Shown piece after piece: positions 1 through 9,245 of a stretch of 64,000 nucleotides of DNA. The stretch lies in assembly GCF_009765965.1 (NCBI RefSeq), contig NZ_LMUL01000014.1, positions 1,835,176 to 1,899,175 on the forward strand. The letters run 5' to 3'. This DNA comes from Caulobacter sp. S45. GTDB lineage: Bacteria > Pseudomonadota > Alphaproteobacteria > Caulobacterales > Caulobacteraceae. The position numbers and the translations under genes were made by a program. The notes under the pieces are model-generated. The model ran no database searches and was not told where the DNA came from. It saw nothing but the letters and a program-made list of their open reading frames with translations. Numbering within the stretch: position 1 is the stretch's first letter; each line of letters begins with the position of its first letter.

Positions 1-318
1 CCACATGGCGTAAGTGGCCAGGCGGAAACCCTTGTCGGGCTCGAACTTCTTGACCGCCTGCATCAGGCCGACATTGCCCTCGCTGATCACCTCGCCGATC
101 GGCAGGCCGTAGCCGCGGTAGCCCATGGCGATCTTGGCGACGAGGCGCAGGTGGGAGGTGACGAGCTTGTGCGCCGCCTGGGGGTCTTCATGTTCACGCC
201 AACGCTTGGCGAGCATGAATTCCTCGTCCTTGGTCAGCATGGGAAATTTGCGGATCTCGGTCAGATACCGTGAGAGGCCGCCCTCCGGCGAGATCATCGC
301 CAGCGCATTTGTCGCCAT
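1..318 (-). CDS. rpoH: RNA polymerase sigma-32 factor, N-terminal part (runs off the window)
   Basis: Alternative sigma factor that directs RNA polymerase to heat-shock promoters. The first 106 codons are visible, from the ATG at 318 down to base 1. The translation opens MATNALAMISPEGGLSRYLT, followed by the region 1.2/2.1 signature with EEFMLAKRWREH, HLRLVAKIAMGYRGYGLP and EVISEGNVGLMQAVKKFEP, which is typical of RpoH and distinct from RpoD. The DNA-binding region 4 lies outside the window. A promoter-like pair lies about 100 bases upstream. The identification is firm; only the length is unknown. Confidence 0.93.
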   Translation of the reverse strand, partial: MATNALAMISPEGGLSRYLTEIRKFPMLTKDEEFMLAKRWREHEDPQAAHKLVTSHLRLVAKIAMGYRGYGLPIGEVISEGNVGLMQAVKKFEPDKGFRLATYAMW

Positions 319-419
319 AGGTAGTTATCCCCTTCAGCACGAAGCCAGATGGGGGTCGTCGCCCGGCCTTGTTCAGGGGTCGGTGGGAGCGCGGCGTCCC
401 GTCCGTTAGCACTTGCGAG

Positions 420-448
420 ATATAGTGGACAGTTGCGTCCTGTTTAAG
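420..448 (-). promoter_or_regulatory. candidate rpoH promoter (-35 CTTAAA, 17-base spacer, -10 CTATAT)
   Basis: On the minus strand CTTAAA (448-443) is followed after exactly 17 bases by CTATAT (425-420), about 100 bases before the rpoH start. The pattern resembles alphaproteobacterial sigma-70 or sigma-32 promoters (CTTG-type -35 with a TAT-rich -10). In a high-GC intergenic region this AT-rich pair stands out. Autoregulation of rpoH by sigma-32 is known in Caulobacter; that it applies here is inference. Confidence 0.42.
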
Positions 449-459
449 GCTCATTTCGC

Positions 460-1500
460 CTAGGCGCGAAAAAACCTAGCGCTGAGGTTGGTCTCTAGCT
501 GCGACATGTCGTCCGGCAAAGGGATCTCGAAGCGTAGCTGTTGGCCGGTAATGGGGTGGACGAAGCCCAGCACCGCCGCATGCAGGGCCTGGCGCTTCAA
601 GCCGGCGTCCGCCATCGCCTCCCGCACTGCGGTGGTGGGCGAGCCCGAACCGTAGATCGGGTCGCCCAGGACGGGCACGCCCTTGGACGCCAGGTGCACC
701 CGGATCTGGTGGGTGCGGCCGGTCTCCAGGCGACAGAGCATCTTGGCCGCCAGGGGCTTCGCCTGGGGCCCGAAGGTGGCCTGGGTGCGGTAGTGGGTGA
801 TCGCCTCGCGCCCGCCAGTCCTGAGCACCGCCATCTTCTTGCGGTCGTGCTGCGAGCGGCCGAGGCGGGAGGTGATGGTCCCGCGCGAGGGCTCCAGCGC
901 GCTGCGGACGAAGGCGGTGTAGGCGCGCTCGATATCGTGGGCGGCGAACAGGGCCGACAGCCCCTGGTGCGCAGCGTCGGACTTGGCGGCGACCATGACC
1001 CCGGAGGTGTCCTTGTCCAACCGGTGGACGATGCCGGGCCGCATCACCCCGCCGATGCCCGACAGGCCGCCCGCGCAATGATACAGCAGGGCGTTGACCA
1101 AGGTGCCATCGGGCGTCCCCGGCGCAGGGTGGGCGGCCATGCCGGCGGGCTTGTCCAGCACGATCAGGTCGGCGTCCTCGAACAGGACCACCAGCCCCAG
1201 GTCCTGCGGCTGGGGGATGGCCGAGGCCAGGGCCGGCACCAGGATGCTGTAGAGGCCGGGCCGGGCCTTGGAGGAGATGTCGGTGACGGGCGTCTCGCCG
1301 AACCGCACCGCGCCGTCGGCGATCAAGGCCTGCACCCGCCCGCGCGACAGCTCCGGCACGGCGTGGGACAGGGCCTTGTCCAACCGCTCGCCGGCGGTCG
1401 CCTCCGTCAGTTCGACGGAGATGTCGTGGGCGGCGCCATCGGAAGCGTCGATGTCGTGCGCGATGTCATCGTCCGCGGCTTCAGGATCGGACACGCTCAA
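460..1500 (-). CDS. rluD: large-subunit rRNA pseudouridine synthase, RluA/RluD family
   Basis: Converts specific uridines of 23S rRNA to pseudouridine. The 346-residue protein has an N-terminal S4 RNA-binding segment ([20 protein letters not shown], about residues 37-56) and the catalytic HRLDKDTSG motif with its conserved Asp, followed by the C-terminal [11 protein letters not shown] segment. The length fits RluD. The start used is TTG at 1500, which overlaps the hisI stop as TTGA, so the two are probably translationally coupled; a GTG six bases further in is an alternative. It is last in the bioB-hisI-rluD chain. RluA/RluC subfamily membership cannot be fully excluded. Confidence 0.88.
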   Translation of the reverse strand: MSVSDPEAADDDIAHDIDASDGAAHDISVELTEATAGERLDKALSHAVPELSRGRVQALIADGAVRFGETPVTDISSKARPGLYSILVPALASAIPQPQDLGLVVLFEDADLIVLDKPAGMAAHPAPGTPDGTLVNALLYHCAGGLSGIGGVMRPGIVHRLDKDTSGVMVAAKSDAAHQGLSALFAAHDIERAYTAFVRSALEPSRGTITSRLGRSQHDRKKMAVLRTGGREAITHYRTQATFGPQAKPLAAKMLCRLETGRTHQIRVHLASKGVPVLGDPIYGSGSPTTAVREAMADAGLKRQALHAAVLGFVHPITGQQLRFEIPLPDDMSQLETNLSARFFRA

Positions 1501-1889
1501 GGCCGCTCCACCAGTCGCCCGTCCTCCGCCACCCGATAGAAGCAGGAGCGGAAACCGACGTGGCAGGCGCCGCCGTCGCCTTGCGGCCGGACCTTGAGCA
1601 ACACCGCGTCCTGGTCGCAGTCCACCCGCAGCTCGACCACCGTCTGCACCTGGCCGCTGGTCGCGCCCTTACGCCAAATCTCGGAGCGGGAACGACTCCA
1701 GTAGTGCGCTTCGCCGGTGGCCAGCGTGCGCTCCAGCGCCTCGGCGGTCATCCAGGCCAGCATCAGCACCTCGCCGCTGTCGGCATCCGTGGCGATGGCG
1801 GCGATCAGGCCGTTGGCGTCGAAGCGAGGCGTCAGCGTTTCGCCGCGCTCCAGCGCCTGCTTGTCGCCCGGCGGCGGGAAGCCGCTCAT
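1497..1889 (-). CDS. hisI: phosphoribosyl-AMP cyclohydrolase
   Basis: Third step of histidine synthesis: opens the purine ring of phosphoribosyl-AMP. The 130-residue monofunctional form shows [19 protein letters not shown], the metal-binding CDQDA motif and the two later cysteines in [14 protein letters not shown]. There is no fused HisE domain; hisE lies separately at 63366-63704. It starts at the ATG that overlaps the bioB stop (ATGA) and ends in a TTGA overlap with rluD. Its place with biotin synthase rather than with the other his genes is notable but not evidence of a different function. Confidence 0.93.
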   Translation of the reverse strand: MSGFPPPGDKQALERGETLTPRFDANGLIAAIATDADSGEVLMLAWMTAEALERTLATGEAHYWSRSRSEIWRKGATSGQVQTVVELRVDCDQDAVLLKVRPQGDGGACHVGFRSCFYRVAEDGRLVERP

Positions 1890-2914
1890 GAGGCGTAGAT
1901 CGGCGCGCGCTCGGGCTCGCTCGCCGGCGCACGGGCGGCAGGCTCAGCGTCGACCGGCATGGGACGCAGGCCCAGGTCGCGCAGCAGGCGGCTGTCCTCG
2001 TCCTCGCCCGGCAGGGGCGTGGTCAGGAGCTGGGCGCCGACGAAGATCGAATTGGCCCCGGCGGTGAAGCACAAAGCCTGCAGCTCGCGGCTCATGCCCT
2101 CGCGCCCGGCGGCGATGCGCACCATGGCCTGGGGACAGACCAGCCGGGCGACGGCGATGGTGCGCACGAACTCGATCCCGTCGACCGGCGCGCTGTCCTG
2201 CAAAGGCGTGCCGGCGATCGGCACCAGCCCGTTGACCGGCAGGCTGTCGGGGTGCTCGGGCAGGGTGGCCAGCGCATGCAGCAGGCCGACCCGGTCGGCG
2301 CGGGTCTCGCCCATGCCGACGATGCCGCCGCAGCAGGTCTTCATCCCGGCCGCGCGCACATGGGACAGGGTCTGCAGCCGGTCGTCATAGGTGCGGGTGG
2401 TGACCACGCTGGCGTAATATTCCGGCGAGGTGTCGAGGTTGTGGTTGTAGTAATCCAGCCCCGCCTCGCGCAGCGCCACGGCCTGGTCCTCGCGCAGCAT
2501 GCCCAGCGTGGCGCAGGTTTCCAGGCCCAGCGCCTTCACCCCGGAGATCATCTCCGCCAGCTTGGGCAGGTCGCGGTCCTTCAGGTCGCGCCAGGCGGCG
2601 CCCATGCAGAAGCGTCCGGCGCCGGCGGCCTTGGCGCGCTGGGCGTCGGCGATCACCGCCTGCGGGTCCATCAGCTTGGAGGCCTTCAGCCCGGTGTCGA
2701 AGTGGGCCGACTGGCTGCAATAGCCGCAGTTCTCCGCGCAGCCGCCGGTCTTGATCGACAGCAGCTGAGACAGCTGGATCTCGGCTGGGTCGAACCAGCG
2801 GCGATGGACGGCGGCGGCCCGGAACACCAGATCGGTGAACGGCAGGTCGAACAGGGCGGCCACCTCGGCGCGGGTCCAGTCGTGGCGCGGGGTGGCGGGA
2901 TCGAGCGGGGTCAT
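1886..2914 (-). CDS. bioB: biotin synthase
   Basis: Radical SAM enzyme that inserts sulfur into dethiobiotin, the last step of biotin synthesis. The 342-residue protein has the [10 protein letters not shown] motif for the [4Fe-4S] cluster, plus [21 protein letters not shown] and MVRIAAGRE, which carry conserved Cys and Arg ligands of the [2Fe-2S] cluster. The length matches the family (about 320-350). I use the ATG at 2914; an in-frame ATG at 2950 would add 12 residues, and neither has a strong ribosome binding site. First gene of the bioB-hisI-rluD chain. No other biotin genes are visible nearby. Confidence 0.94.
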   Translation of the reverse strand: MTPLDPATPRHDWTRAEVAALFDLPFTDLVFRAAAVHRRWFDPAEIQLSQLLSIKTGGCAENCGYCSQSAHFDTGLKASKLMDPQAVIADAQRAKAAGAGRFCMGAAWRDLKDRDLPKLAEMISGVKALGLETCATLGMLREDQAVALREAGLDYYNHNLDTSPEYYASVVTTRTYDDRLQTLSHVRAAGMKTCCGGIVGMGETRADRVGLLHALATLPEHPDSLPVNGLVPIAGTPLQDSAPVDGIEFVRTIAVARLVCPQAMVRIAAGREGMSRELQALCFTAGANSIFVGAQLLTTPLPGEDEDSRLLRDLGLRPMPVDAEPAARAPASEPERAPIYAS

Positions 2915-3133
2915 CTGCAGGGTCCGAAACAAACGTCTTGGTGCTGTCATAGCAGCGCGGCGCGCGTTTGCACGCCGATCAACGCCGGCTTGGCGCTTCG
3001 TTAAGCAATCTCGGGCAGGATCGGGCGTAGTTAATCCTGATGCGGAGAGGGCCATGCCGGCCGCCATTTGCAGAGCCGGACGATCTCCGGCGTCTGTCCG
3101 GCCCGACCCGAAACCGCCGTGCGCGGCCTTCGC

Positions 3134-3994
3134 GTGAGCGCCGTCACCGACAAGCTGGGCATGGGCGCGGGCCGCTTCGGCGCCCCCGCCACCGCCGATT
3201 CGCGCGCCGGCCCCAATCCCGCCGAAGCCTTCGCCATGGCGGCGCTGGCGGCCGAGGCCGGCGTCCGGCTGATCGACACCTCGCCCGACAACGCCGAGGC
3301 CGAGCGCGTGCTGGGCCAGGTGGCGCCGCGCGAACCGGCCTTCGACTTCGTGATCAAGACCGCCATCCCCGACGAGGGCGGCGTGGACGCCATGCTGCGC
3401 CGGGCCAGGACCTCGTTGCGCCGGCTGAAGCTGGAGCGCGCCCGCGCCATTCTGGTGCGTCCCGCCTCGATCCTGCTCGACGCGGAGGGCGCGCGCCTGT
3501 GGACAGGCCTTCGCAAGCTGCAGGACCAGGGACTGTTCGAGACGGTGGGCATCTGCGCCTGCGCCTGCGACGACCCCATCGGCCTCGCCCGGCGGTTCAA
3601 GCCGGACGTTATGCAGTTGCCCGTCAGCCTGCTCGACCGGCGCATGATCGACAACGGCGTCCTGACCGAACTGGCCGCCATGGACGTGGAGCTGCACCTG
3701 CGCTCGACCTTCCTGCGCGGCCTGCTGTTCGAACCGGCCCCGGTGGAGGCGCCGCAGATCTCGCGCCTGCGCCGACTGCTGGCCGAGGCGGGCGCCGACC
3801 CCATGCAGGCGGCGCTGGCCTTCGCGCTGGGACGGCCGGAAGCCTCCAAGGTGATCATCGGCATGGGCTCGCCACTGGAGCTGCGCGCCGTGCTGGCGGC
3901 GGCCAAGGCGCCCACGCCCGCGCTGGACTGGGAGGCGCTGCACCTGGACGCCCATCCCTGCCGGATGACCGCCCAGCGCTGCCGGGCCGCCTGA
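3134..3994 (+). CDS. aldo/keto reductase family protein with degenerate active site
   Basis: About 286 residues with the overall order of an aldo/keto reductase barrel: [20 protein letters not shown] near the N terminus, VIKTAIP, a central [31 protein letters not shown], and the cofactor-loop-like [12 protein letters not shown] near the end. Of the Asp-Tyr-Lys-His tetrad, the Asp (IDTS) and a Lys (VIKT) are present, but the Tyr position five residues after the Asp is Asn, and the usual His (LLVH) is Arg (ILVRPA). Normal reductase chemistry is therefore doubtful. The start is uncertain: GTG at 3134 is used, with GTG 3119, TTG 3068 and ATG 3162 possible. It precedes the TPR gene on the same strand. 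Confidence 0.72.
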   Translation: MSAVTDKLGMGAGRFGAPATADSRAGPNPAEAFAMAALAAEAGVRLIDTSPDNAEAERVLGQVAPREPAFDFVIKTAIPDEGGVDAMLRRARTSLRRLKLERARAILVRPASILLDAEGARLWTGLRKLQDQGLFETVGICACACDDPIGLARRFKPDVMQLPVSLLDRRMIDNGVLTELAAMDVELHLRSTFLRGLLFEPAPVEAPQISRLRRLLAEAGADPMQAALAFALGRPEASKVIIGMGSPLELRAVLAAAKAPTPALDWEALHLDAHPCRMTAQRCRAA

Positions 3995-4052
3995 GCCCGT
4001 TACTCTTGAACGCCCTATTGACGCCGTCGCCCGCCTGGGCCACCGCACGGCC

Positions 4053-6401
4053 ATGGCTTCCCCCGCCCCAGCCCAGATCGCGCGCGGCCTGATCGGGCGC
4101 GGCCTGGCCGAGCACAAGGCCGGCCACCTCGACGCCGCCGAACCGCTGTACCGCGAGGGCTTGGCGCTCGACGCCAAGGTCCAGGAGGGCTGGCGGCTGC
4201 TGGGCGTGCTGTTGCAGCAGAAGGGCGCTACGGCGGCCAGCGTGGAGGTCGTCGAGCGGGCGCTGGCGCTGGGCCGCAACGCGGTGGACCTGTCCAACCT
4301 CGCCAACGCCTTGAATCAGTTGGCTCGCTCTGAGCAGGCCGCCGCCGCCGCCGCCGAGGCGCTCAGCTTCGACCCGCGCATGCCCGCCGCCCACCTGAAC
4401 CTGGGCGTCGCCAACCGCGCCCTGGGTCATCGCGAGGCCGCCGCCCAGAACTTCCGCGCCGCCGCCGGCCTGCAACCCGCCTATGCCGACGCCCATCTCA
4501 ATCTCGGGGTGACGCTGACCGAGCTCGGCAAGCCGGACCAGGCCGAGGCGCCGCTACGCACCGCCGTCGGCCTCCTGCCCCAGGCGGCCGAGCCGCAGTT
4601 CAACCTGGGCAATTCGCTGCTGCGCCAGCTCCGCTTCGAGGAGGCCCGCGACGCCTATCTGGAGGCGATCCGCCTGCGTCCGGCCTATGCGGAGGCGCAC
4701 GGCAACCTGGCCGCCGCCTACAAGGCCCTGGCCCAGCTCGACCTGTCGGTCGTCCACTACGCCGAGGCCGCGCGCCTGGCCCCGCGCGACATCGTCCTGC
4801 TGCAGAACTACGCCCTGATGCTGGCCGAGCTGCGCCGCTACGGCGAGGCGATCCCGGTCTACGAGCAGGCCGTGGCCCTGAACCCGCCCCAGGCGCCGAT
4901 CTACACCAACCTCGGCAGCGCCATCCAGGAGTACGTCCGCGACCGCCACGACGTCGGCGTGCTGGCGCTGCTGGACCGCGCCATCCTGGCCCACCTACAG
5001 GCGTTGTCGATCAATCCCGAACTGGTGGCCGCCCAGATGAACCTGGGGCTGGCCCTGCTGGCGCGCGGACGGCAGGCCGATGCGGTGGAAGCCTTCAAGA
5101 CCGCCATCGCGCTGCAGCCCGACGTGGCGGAATCCCACAGCAACCTCGGCCAATGCCTGTCCGACATCGGTCAGTTCGAGGAGGCGGCCGCAGCCTGCCG
5201 CCGCGCCATCGAGCTGAACCCGAAGCTGGCGGAGGCGCACTCCACCCTCGGCAACACCCTGATCGCGCAGAACAAGGTGGTGGAGGCCGAGCCGCACTAC
5301 CGTGACGCCCTGGCGATCAAGCCCGAAATGCCGGGCGCCTGGTGCAATCTCGGCGTCTCCCTGTTCCGCCAGGGGCGCGCCGCCGAGGCCGAGACCGTCT
5401 ACGAGACGGCGCTGAAGTACGATCCCAACCTGCCCGACGCCCACTGGAACTACGCCCTGGCCCTGCTCCAGCGCGGCGTGTTCGACGAGGGGTTCGCCGA
5501 GTACGAGTGGCGGCTGAAACGTCCCGGCCGGCTGCGCCAGGACGCCGGCTTCACCCAGCCGCTGTGGGACGGGCGCGAGCTGAACGGAGCGTCTATCCTG
5601 ATCCATGCCGAACAGGGCTTCGGCGACGCCATCCAGTGCGCGCGCCTGATCCCCCAGGTGGCGGCGCGCGGCGGCCGGGTGGTGCTTCAGGCCCGCAAGC
5701 CGCTGAAGCGGCTGATGGAGCACCTGCCGGGCGTGGCGGAATTCGTCATCGACGGGGACCCGGCCGTGGACATCGCCTGCCGCGCGCCGATGTTCAGCCT
5801 GCCGCATCACTTCGTGCGCAGCCTGGACGACCTGCCGGGCGCCATCCCCTACCTGCCCGTCGACCCGGAACTATCCGCCGCCTGGGCCGCGAAGCTGGCC
5901 ACCATTGCGCCGGACGGGCTGAAGGTCGGCATCGTGTGGAGCGGCAACCTGACCTCGGAGGTGGAGATCGGCCGCTCGATCCCGCTCAAGGCCCTGGCGC
6001 CCCTGGCCGCCGTTCCCGGAGCGCGCCTGATCAGCCTGCAGAAGGCCGACGGCATGGACATGCTCGACGACCCGACCCTGGGTTTCGAGGTCGCGCGCCT
6101 GGACGAGGTCTACGACGCCGGCGACTTCGCGGAGACGGCGGCGGTGATGGCCAACCTCGACCTGCTGATCAGCTGCGACACCGCCTCGGGCCACCTCGCC
6201 GGGGCCATCGGCAAGCCGGTGTGGATCGCAGTCAACCGGGTGTCGGACTGGCGCTGGATGGAGGATCGCGAGGACACCCCCTGGTATCCGACCATGCGCA
6301 TCTTCCGCCAGCAGACGCTCGGCGACTGGGGTCCGGTGTTCGAGCGGATGGCGGCGGCGTTGCGGGAATGGCGCCCTTCCCCCTCGAAGGGGGAAGGGTA
6401 G
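4053..6401 (+). CDS. TPR-repeat protein with C-terminal glycosyltransferase-like domain
   Basis: A 782-residue protein. Residues about 5-480 are a run of roughly a dozen tetratricopeptide units (recurring A..NLG......G....A......AL...P spacing, for example [21 protein letters not shown]). From about residue 515 the C-terminal part starts with [18 protein letters not shown], contains GIVWSGN and ends with [19 protein letters not shown] and DWRW...TPWYPTMR, a pattern of the GT9/heptosyltransferase-like domain often fused to TPRs. Such fusions are thought to glycosylate proteins or envelope glycans; the substrate here is unknown. The last codons (RPSPSKGEG) are encoded by one arm of a palindromic repeat, so the repeat probably supplied the present stop. 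Confidence 0.8.
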   Translation: MASPAPAQIARGLIGRGLAEHKAGHLDAAEPLYREGLALDAKVQEGWRLLGVLLQQKGATAASVEVVERALALGRNAVDLSNLANALNQLARSEQAAAAAAEALSFDPRMPAAHLNLGVANRALGHREAAAQNFRAAAGLQPAYADAHLNLGVTLTELGKPDQAEAPLRTAVGLLPQAAEPQFNLGNSLLRQLRFEEARDAYLEAIRLRPAYAEAHGNLAAAYKALAQLDLSVVHYAEAARLAPRDIVLLQNYALMLAELRRYGEAIPVYEQAVALNPPQAPIYTNLGSAIQEYVRDRHDVGVLALLDRAILAHLQALSINPELVAAQMNLGLALLARGRQADAVEAFKTAIALQPDVAESHSNLGQCLSDIGQFEEAAAACRRAIELNPKLAEAHSTLGNTLIAQNKVVEAEPHYRDALAIKPEMPGAWCNLGVSLFRQGRAAEAETVYETALKYDPNLPDAHWNYALALLQRGVFDEGFAEYEWRLKRPGRLRQDAGFTQPLWDGRELNGASILIHAEQGFGDAIQCARLIPQVAARGGRVVLQARKPLKRLMEHLPGVAEFVIDGDPAVDIACRAPMFSLPHHFVRSLDDLPGAIPYLPVDPELSAAWAAKLATIAPDGLKVGIVWSGNLTSEVEIGRSIPLKALAPLAAVPGARLISLQKADGMDMLDDPTLGFEVARLDEVYDAGDFAETAAVMANLDLLISCDTASGHLAGAIGKPVWIAVNRVSDWRWMEDREDTPWYPTMRIFRQQTLGDWGPVFERMAAALREWRPSPSKGEG

Positions 6402-6524
6402 GGTTGGGGGTGAGTGCAGGCTGTGTGACGTGGGGCGATAGAGGCGTCGCCACCTCTTAGGCCAGTCCGTCAACCTTGCGGCCACACCCCCGCCCTGGCC
6501 CTCCCCCTTCGAGGGGGAGGGGGG
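6374..6524. repeat. bipartite palindromic repeat element, family A copy 1
   Basis: Two hairpins in inverted orientation. The left is CCCTTCCCCCT-CGA-AGGGGGAAGGG at 6374-6398; the right is CCTCCCCC-TTCGA-GGGGGAGG around 6500-6520. Each is followed or preceded by a GGGTTGGGGGTG-type tract, with about 100 bases between. It fills the gap between two convergent genes and supplies the last codons of the TPR gene. Related elements lie at 51957-52106 and 63713-63868. It could act as a bidirectional terminator or as a REP-type element. Confidence 0.75.
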
Positions 6525-6539
6525 TGGATTTAGGGCGAT

Positions 6540-7967
6540 TCAATCCTTCAGCCGCCAGGTGGCCGTGCCGCCGGGGCCGTCCAGCACCTCGACCTTCAGC
6601 TCGGTCAGCTCGGCGCGGATCAGGTCGGCGGCGGGCCAGTCCTTGGCCAGGCGGGCCTGGGCGCGGCGCGCGATCAGGTCCTCCACTCGCGTCTTAAGCC
6701 CTGCGTCGGCGCCGCCCTGGAACCAGGCGTCCGGGTCGGCCTGTAGGAAGCCCAGCAGCGCTCCGGCGTCGAGCAGGGCGTGCAGGCTGGTGGTCGCCTC
6801 CAGGACCGAACCGGACAGGGCGGCGCGAACCTGGTCGGCCAGCTTGAACAGCTCGCTCATCGCCTGGGGCGTGTTGAGGTCGTCTTCCACCGCCTCCACC
6901 ACCGGGGCGGCCAGTTCGAGCACCCGCACCGGATCGGGGGTCAGGCCCTCGACCTCCTGGCGGCGCGCATCGTGGATCACCCGGTAGAGCCGGTCCAGCG
7001 AGCGCCGGGACTGATCCAGCAGGTCGGCGGTCCAGTCCAGCGGCGCGCGGTAGTGGGCCGACAGCAGGGCCCAGCGGACGACCTCGCCCGGAACCGACTT
7101 CACCAGCTCGTGCACCAGCAGCACGTTGCCCACGCTCTTGGACATCTTCTCGGCGTCCAGCGTCAGGAAGCCGTTGTGCATCCAGTAGCGGGAATACTCG
7201 CCGTCGCCCTGCGCGCCGCCGTGCTGGGCGCAGACGCCCTGGGCCAGCTCGTTCTCGTGGTGGGGGAAGATCAGGTCGTGGCCGCCGCCGTGGATATCCA
7301 CCGGAAAGCCGAGCTCGGCCTCGATCATGGCCGAGCACTCGATATGCCAGCCGGGACGGCCGGGGCCGAAGGCGCTCTCCCACACCGGCTCGCCGGGCTT
7401 GGAGGGCTTCCATAGCACGAAGTCGGCCGGATTGCGCTTGTAGGCGGCGACCTCGACCCGCGCGCCGGCGACCATCTCGTCCAGCGACCGGCCCGACAGC
7501 GCGCCATAAGCCGGGAACGAGGACACGTCGAACAGCACGTGGCCTTCCGCCGCATAGGCGTGGCCGGCCTCGACCAGCCGGGCGATCATGGCCAGCATCT
7601 GGGGCACGTGGGCGGTGGCGCGGGGCTGCATCGTCGGCGCCAGCGCGCCCAGAGCGGCCATGTCGGCCTCGTAGATCGCGGTGAACCGGTCGGTGATCAC
7701 CGAGATGGCCACGCCCTGGTCGATGGCGGCCTGGTTTATCTTGTCGTCCACGTCGGTGACGTTGCGGGCATAGATCACCGCGTCATCGCCATAGAGGCGG
7801 CGCAGCAGGCGGAACAGCACGTCGAACGCCACCACCGGCCGCGCATTGCCGATGTGGGCGTAGTTGTAGACGGTGGGGCCGCAGACGTAGAGCGTCACCC
7901 GCGCGGGATCGAGGGGCTCGAACGCCAGCTTCTCGCGGCGCAGGGTGTCGTGGATCTTCAAGGTCAT
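6540..7967 (-). CDS. cysS: cysteinyl-tRNA synthetase
   Basis: Class I aminoacyl-tRNA synthetase charging tRNA-Cys. The 475-residue protein has the zinc ligand Cys29 in YVCGPTVYNYAHIGNARP, with the HIGN signature at residues 38-41, the CSAMIEAELG zinc-site segment, HHENELAQ, and the KMSKS loop (KMSKSVGN from Lys274). Its length is normal for the family. It stands alone on the minus strand, converging with the TPR gene across repeat element A1. The ATG at 7967 is the only sensible start. Confidence 0.97.
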   Translation of the reverse strand: MTLKIHDTLRREKLAFEPLDPARVTLYVCGPTVYNYAHIGNARPVVAFDVLFRLLRRLYGDDAVIYARNVTDVDDKINQAAIDQGVAISVITDRFTAIYEADMAALGALAPTMQPRATAHVPQMLAMIARLVEAGHAYAAEGHVLFDVSSFPAYGALSGRSLDEMVAGARVEVAAYKRNPADFVLWKPSKPGEPVWESAFGPGRPGWHIECSAMIEAELGFPVDIHGGGHDLIFPHHENELAQGVCAQHGGAQGDGEYSRYWMHNGFLTLDAEKMSKSVGNVLLVHELVKSVPGEVVRWALLSAHYRAPLDWTADLLDQSRRSLDRLYRVIHDARRQEVEGLTPDPVRVLELAAPVVEAVEDDLNTPQAMSELFKLADQVRAALSGSVLEATTSLHALLDAGALLGFLQADPDAWFQGGADAGLKTRVEDLIARRAQARLAKDWPAADLIRAELTELKVEVLDGPGGTATWRLKD

Positions 7968-8001
7968 GCGCCGCCTATAGCGCCTCGAGCGGGATTTTGC
8001 T

Positions 8002-8280
8002 CTAGCGCTCCTCGTCGAAACGGTCGGCGACGAGCTGGACCAGCCCGTCCACCGCGGCTTCGGCGTCGGGACCCTCGGCGGCGATCTCGATCTGCGAGCC
8101 AGGACCCGCGCCCAGCATCATCAGGCCCATGATCGACTGGGCGTCCACGCTCTGGCCCTCGCGCAGCACGGTGATCTCGCAGTCGTACTGGGATGCGGCC
8201 TTGACGAATTTCGCCGACGCCCGGGCGTGCAGGCCGCGTTCGTTGACGATCTCCACAGTCCGCCGAATGCTCGGGCTCAC
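8002..8280 (-). CDS. ptsH: HPr phosphocarrier protein
   Basis: Small phosphocarrier of the phosphoenolpyruvate phosphotransferase chain. In 92 residues it shows the phosphorylation site RGLHARAS with His18 and the regulatory helix QSIMGLMMLGAGPG, where Ser49 is the expected target of HprK. The GTG start at 8280 overlaps the stop of the EIIA gene (GTGA). With hprK and EIIA but no sugar permease here, this looks like a regulatory (nitrogen-type) phosphotransfer chain, as known in alphaproteobacteria; enzyme I is not in the window. Confidence 0.94.
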   Translation of the reverse strand: MSPSIRRTVEIVNERGLHARASAKFVKAASQYDCEITVLREGQSVDAQSIMGLMMLGAGPGSQIEIAAEGPDAEAAVDGLVQLVADRFDEER

Positions 8281-8681
8281 TTCTCCCCCGCCAGGACGTA
8301 GGACGCGACGGAGATGTACTTGCGCCCGGCGTCCTGGGCCTGGGCGACGCAGGCCTGCAGCGACTCGCGTCCCCGCACGCTGGCCAGCTTGATCAGCATG
8401 GGCAGGTTCAGCCCCGCGATCACCTCGGCGCGGGCCTCGTCCATGGCCGAGATCGCCAGGTTTGACGGCGTGCCGCCGAACATGTCGGTGAGCAAGATCA
8501 CGCCCTCGCCCGAATCGACGGCCTTCGCCGCCTCGACGATGTCGGCGCGGCGGCGCTCCATGTCGTCGTCCGGCCCGATGGAAATGGCGCGCACCGCCGT
8601 CTGCGGTCCGACCACATGCTCCATCGCCGCAACGAACTCTTCGGCGAGCCGCCCGTGGGTGACGATCACCAGTCCGATCAT
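8277..8681 (-). CDS. PTS EIIA component, mannose/fructose family
   Basis: A 134-residue stand-alone EIIA-Man domain that accepts phosphate from HPr. The N terminus MIGLVIVTHGRLAEEF puts the phosphorylated histidine at His9, and GVILLTDMFGGTPSNLA is the family signature. There are no EIIB, EIIC or EIID genes beside it, so a regulatory rather than transport role is inferred, as for EIIA-Man (PtsM or ManX) proteins beside ChvG/ChvI in other alphaproteobacteria. The downstream ptsH start overlaps its stop. Confidence 0.92.
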   Translation of the reverse strand: MIGLVIVTHGRLAEEFVAAMEHVVGPQTAVRAISIGPDDDMERRRADIVEAAKAVDSGEGVILLTDMFGGTPSNLAISAMDEARAEVIAGLNLPMLIKLASVRGRESLQACVAQAQDAGRKYISVASYVLAGEK

Positions 8682-8774
8682 TCCATCCCCTTGCAGGGCC
8701 CCGCCCCTGCCCGCCGCTTCGCGGGCTGGGAGCCGCGAACGTGAGCTAGCTAGATACCCTCAGGTTCGCCCCTG

Positions 8775-9221
8775 TCAAAGCCGGCCGTCGTCGCCAAGCG
8801 CCGCATGCCCCTCCAGCATCAGTCCGATCTTGATCAATGTGGAGGCTTCGAACAGGTCGAAGCGCAGCCGCGGGAGATCGGCCTGGAGCACGCAAACCCT
8901 TTCCGGCTCAGGCATCCGCTCCACCGGGCCCTCGGCGGCGTCCACCACCAAGGCGAGGCGCACGAAGGGCAGCGCCGGGATCGCAACCAGACCGACGCCC
9001 CTCGCCTCGATCAGGCCGATTATGGGGTCCGGCGCCCGACCGTAGACCAAACCGGCCGACATCCAGACCAAGGTGCGGTCGTCGGCCACCAGCCGCCAGC
9101 CCCGCTCCCAGGCCCGCAGCGCCAGGTCGCTCTTGCCGACGCCGGAGCGTCCACGGACCAGGACGCCCCGCCATTCTCCGTCGACCCGACGCGCCAGGGT
9201 GGTGGCGTGGAGCACGCTCAT
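8775..9221 (-). CDS. hprK: HPr kinase/phosphorylase, short alphaproteobacterial form
   Basis: Phosphorylates HPr on its regulatory serine. At 148 residues it is only the C-terminal catalytic half of the Firmicutes enzyme. The Walker A motif GRSGVGKS lies at residues 24-31, LVADDRT corresponds to the catalytic Asp pair, and LIEARGVGLV matches the HprK signature. The N-terminal DRTGG-like domain is absent, as usual in alphaproteobacteria. It follows chvG after 24 bases and precedes the EIIA gene by 93, which supports one chvI-chvG-hprK-EIIA-ptsH unit. Confidence 0.9.
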   Translation of the reverse strand: MSVLHATTLARRVDGEWRGVLVRGRSGVGKSDLALRAWERGWRLVADDRTLVWMSAGLVYGRAPDPIIGLIEARGVGLVAIPALPFVRLALVVDAAEGPVERMPEPERVCVLQADLPRLRFDLFEASTLIKIGLMLEGHAALGDDGRL

Positions 9222-9245
9222 GCGACCTCGCTCATGGGATGGGGC

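Noticed and set aside
2915..4306. N-terminal extension that would make bioB part of an 806-codon protein
   Set aside because: The extension is antisense to the aldo/keto reductase and TPR genes and is low-complexity; biotin synthase normally begins near the chosen ATG.
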